Below, in pieces: positions 62,672 through 64,000 of a stretch of DNA of 64,000 nucleotides. Source of the stretch: Hygrocybe punicea (lineage: Eukaryota; Basidiomycota; Agaricomycetes; Agaricales; Hygrophoraceae); contig OY744463.1 in NCBI GenBank assembly GCA_963556145.1, positions 6,572,001 through 6,636,000 on the forward strand. Reading direction: 5' to 3'. The notes beneath the pieces are model-generated. The model had not been told where the DNA came from. It made no database searches and saw only the letters and a program-made list of their open reading frames with translations. The stretch's first letter is position 1, and every line of letters starts with the position of its first letter. Made by a program: the position numbers and the translations under genes.

Positions 62672-64000
62672 TTATGCATCAGTATTATCTAACTCTGAAT
62701 CGTCTTCAATCTCGGCCAAGTATGCCAAATCTTCCTCAGAAATGTCGCCGTCCTGGATTTTGTCTACAAATCCACTCACCAGTCATGATCCATGCATAAT
62801 TGCATTGTATCCTTGGCATCAAATTCCTTCCGCCAGGACTTTCGAACCATGCCAACAAACAGTATCGTGCAGGGATTTTTTGATGATGCTGGTGCTCTGG
62901 TATTCATCTTGGATGGTGCGGCATAAAAAGTCTTTTTGGCCTTTGAATTTTTGATGCTCACTCGCCTCTTCTTGCGAGCGGGTTGCATACTCCCCTCTGC
63001 ACCTTCCCCATCAACCAGTGGATCTTGAGGCTCAGGCGCAGGACGACTCTTCGAAACATGGCCCATGTGATCCAGAACTTTCAACAACTTGACAAACTAT
63101 CAAGAATGCATCAGGTGATTCACTAGTTGAGTGCCGAGTACTCACTGTCTTCGAGCGCCAGGTTTTTCCTCACACCATATTTGCACCTTTACCAGCCTCA
63201 GTAAGCCTTCACCACTGCATCATATCCTTGCTAATATCTGATTCATTCAATGAAACGATGCTTGATGCATAATCGGTATCCAACATCCCCTCAACGCCCT
63301 TAAATCCCCACACCCGCTCAAACTCATTGACCATCCTCCTGCGCTCTTGCATGATCTACAACAAATGTCAAAGGGTACACTGAAGAAGTCATGCTAACTG
63401 ACTGTGGATCGGCGGTTTTGACGGCGATCATCAATCACCTTTTTTTCTAGTTTCTGTTTACCCTCATTGGATTGCAACTTTTTCCATGTGTTTGCGATTG
63501 ATCGGAAGTATGTTTTTGCACAAGTTTCGATGATGTCCTTTTTGAATGAATCATCGGGGATTGTCTTGCAACCGCTGTTACCATGGAGACGCTTTGGGGA
63601 ATGGTGAGTTATAGTCCGTTAACATGAATATTCAGCTACTCACCGTTTCGTTATCAAAAACACGGTCACTGAGCTCACGGATAAACCGATGGTTCACAGT
63701 TTTGTCAACTGCCACATTCATATCCGGCCTCCAGACATGAACCATACCTTCGCCTTCGACTTCACTGTCCTCGAACAATTGACCTGTTGCAAGTGGGCCT
63801 TTCAAGCATGTGACTCGATTTCTTTCACTCAATGCCAAATCGACGTTGCAAAGGCTCCAGAACATGCTGTGGACCAAGTCCTAATCCGAAAGTGAGTACC
63901 TTCATGCCTTTGTATCACAATCATGTGAGCTCACCTTTACTTGTCGGTGCTGGTTAGATATGCTCTTGGAGTTCGGTTTTGCACTCTTCTGTTGAGTCGA
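62672..64000 (-). CDS. Plavaka partner protein, C-terminal part, 5' end outside window
   Basis: Minus-strand multi-exon gene open to the window edge. Pieces in order: KPNSKSISNQHRQVK, then (across an intron 63888-63941, donor GTGAGC) DLVHSMFWSLCNVDLALSER, GPLATGQLFEDSEVEGEGMV, VDKTVNHRFIRELSDRVFDN, RLHGNSGCKTIPDDSFKKDI, IETCAKTYFRSIANTWKKLQ, EKKVIDDRRQNRRS, VNEFERVWGFKGVEGMLDTD, KVLDHMGHVSKSRPAPEPQD, QPARKKRRVSIKNSKAKKTF, and an acidic tail IQDGDISEEDLAYLAEIEDD ending NTDA (stop 62672-62674). The splice joining the last exon is unresolved: DTMQLCMDHDW followed by TGA is the alternative end. It converges tightly on the transposase gene, overlapping its 3' flank. Function unknown; no nuclease motif seen. 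Confidence 0.6.

Larger units (their letters stand above)
58150..64000. mobile_element. Plavaka-type (CACTA/EnSpm-like) transposon, running off the window
   Basis: Contains a Plavaka-like transposase gene (plus) and a convergent partner gene (minus) that is still open at position 64000. The terminal repeats were not located: the left end lies somewhere upstream of 58150 and the right end outside the window. Assignment rests on transposase motifs such as IDPMHNLYLG. Confidence 0.75.

Overview
The window is nuclear DNA from a filamentous basidiomycete, most likely an Agaricomycete. Genes are cut by many short introns of about 45-70 nt with GTxxGT donors and CTAAY branch points. The families also fit: a DUF6534 seven-helix protein, a fungal tyrosine-kinase-like kinase, a multi-intron P450 and a Plavaka (CACTA-like) transposon. 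No bacterial features, rRNA, tRNA or CRISPR were seen.

Layout. 1-4 kb: 3' end of an XPF/Rad1-type repair nuclease, ribosomal protein eL8 (minus) and an unidentified Ser/Pro-rich protein (minus). 4-9 kb: gene-poor, with one decayed coding stretch and a DUF6534 membrane protein gene. 10-14 kb: a hotdog thioesterase and an MFS transporter, divergently transcribed. 14.7-21.1 kb: the eIF2alpha kinase GCN2. 21.7-24 kb: a cytochrome P450 (minus). 24.8-29.3 kb: the checkpoint kinase CHK1, a BTB/POZ protein (minus) and a small acidic, probably nucleolar protein. 30.2-36.5 kb: one very large, disordered Ser-rich protein. 36.6-38.9 kb: a small gene for a probable secreted basic protein, flanked by two direct repeats of about 275 bp and carrying tandemly copied exon-intron cassettes. 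39.2-48.1 kb: a TKL kinase, a type I metacaspase, an unidentified gene and an ICMT-like methyltransferase. 48.9-53.5 kb: the DEAH splicing helicase PRP16.

From 53.6 kb the window is largely mobile DNA. A complete 3.27 kb Tc1/mariner-type element (53573-56846) has 165 bp terminal inverted repeats and a TA target duplication. It carries two convergent genes: a DDE transposase and an unrelated protein with a SAM-like C-terminus. From about 58 kb to the window end lies a Plavaka-type element whose transposase gene carries an in-frame stop and a frameshift, with a convergent partner gene running off the edge.

Stress and growth control is well represented: GCN2 (amino-acid starvation), CHK1 and XPF (DNA damage) and a metacaspase (cell death/proteostasis). 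These genes are not an operon and probably lie together by chance. The most unusual structures are the two-gene mariner element, the exon-intron cassette array with its flanking repeats, and a run of three micro-exons at the metacaspase active site.
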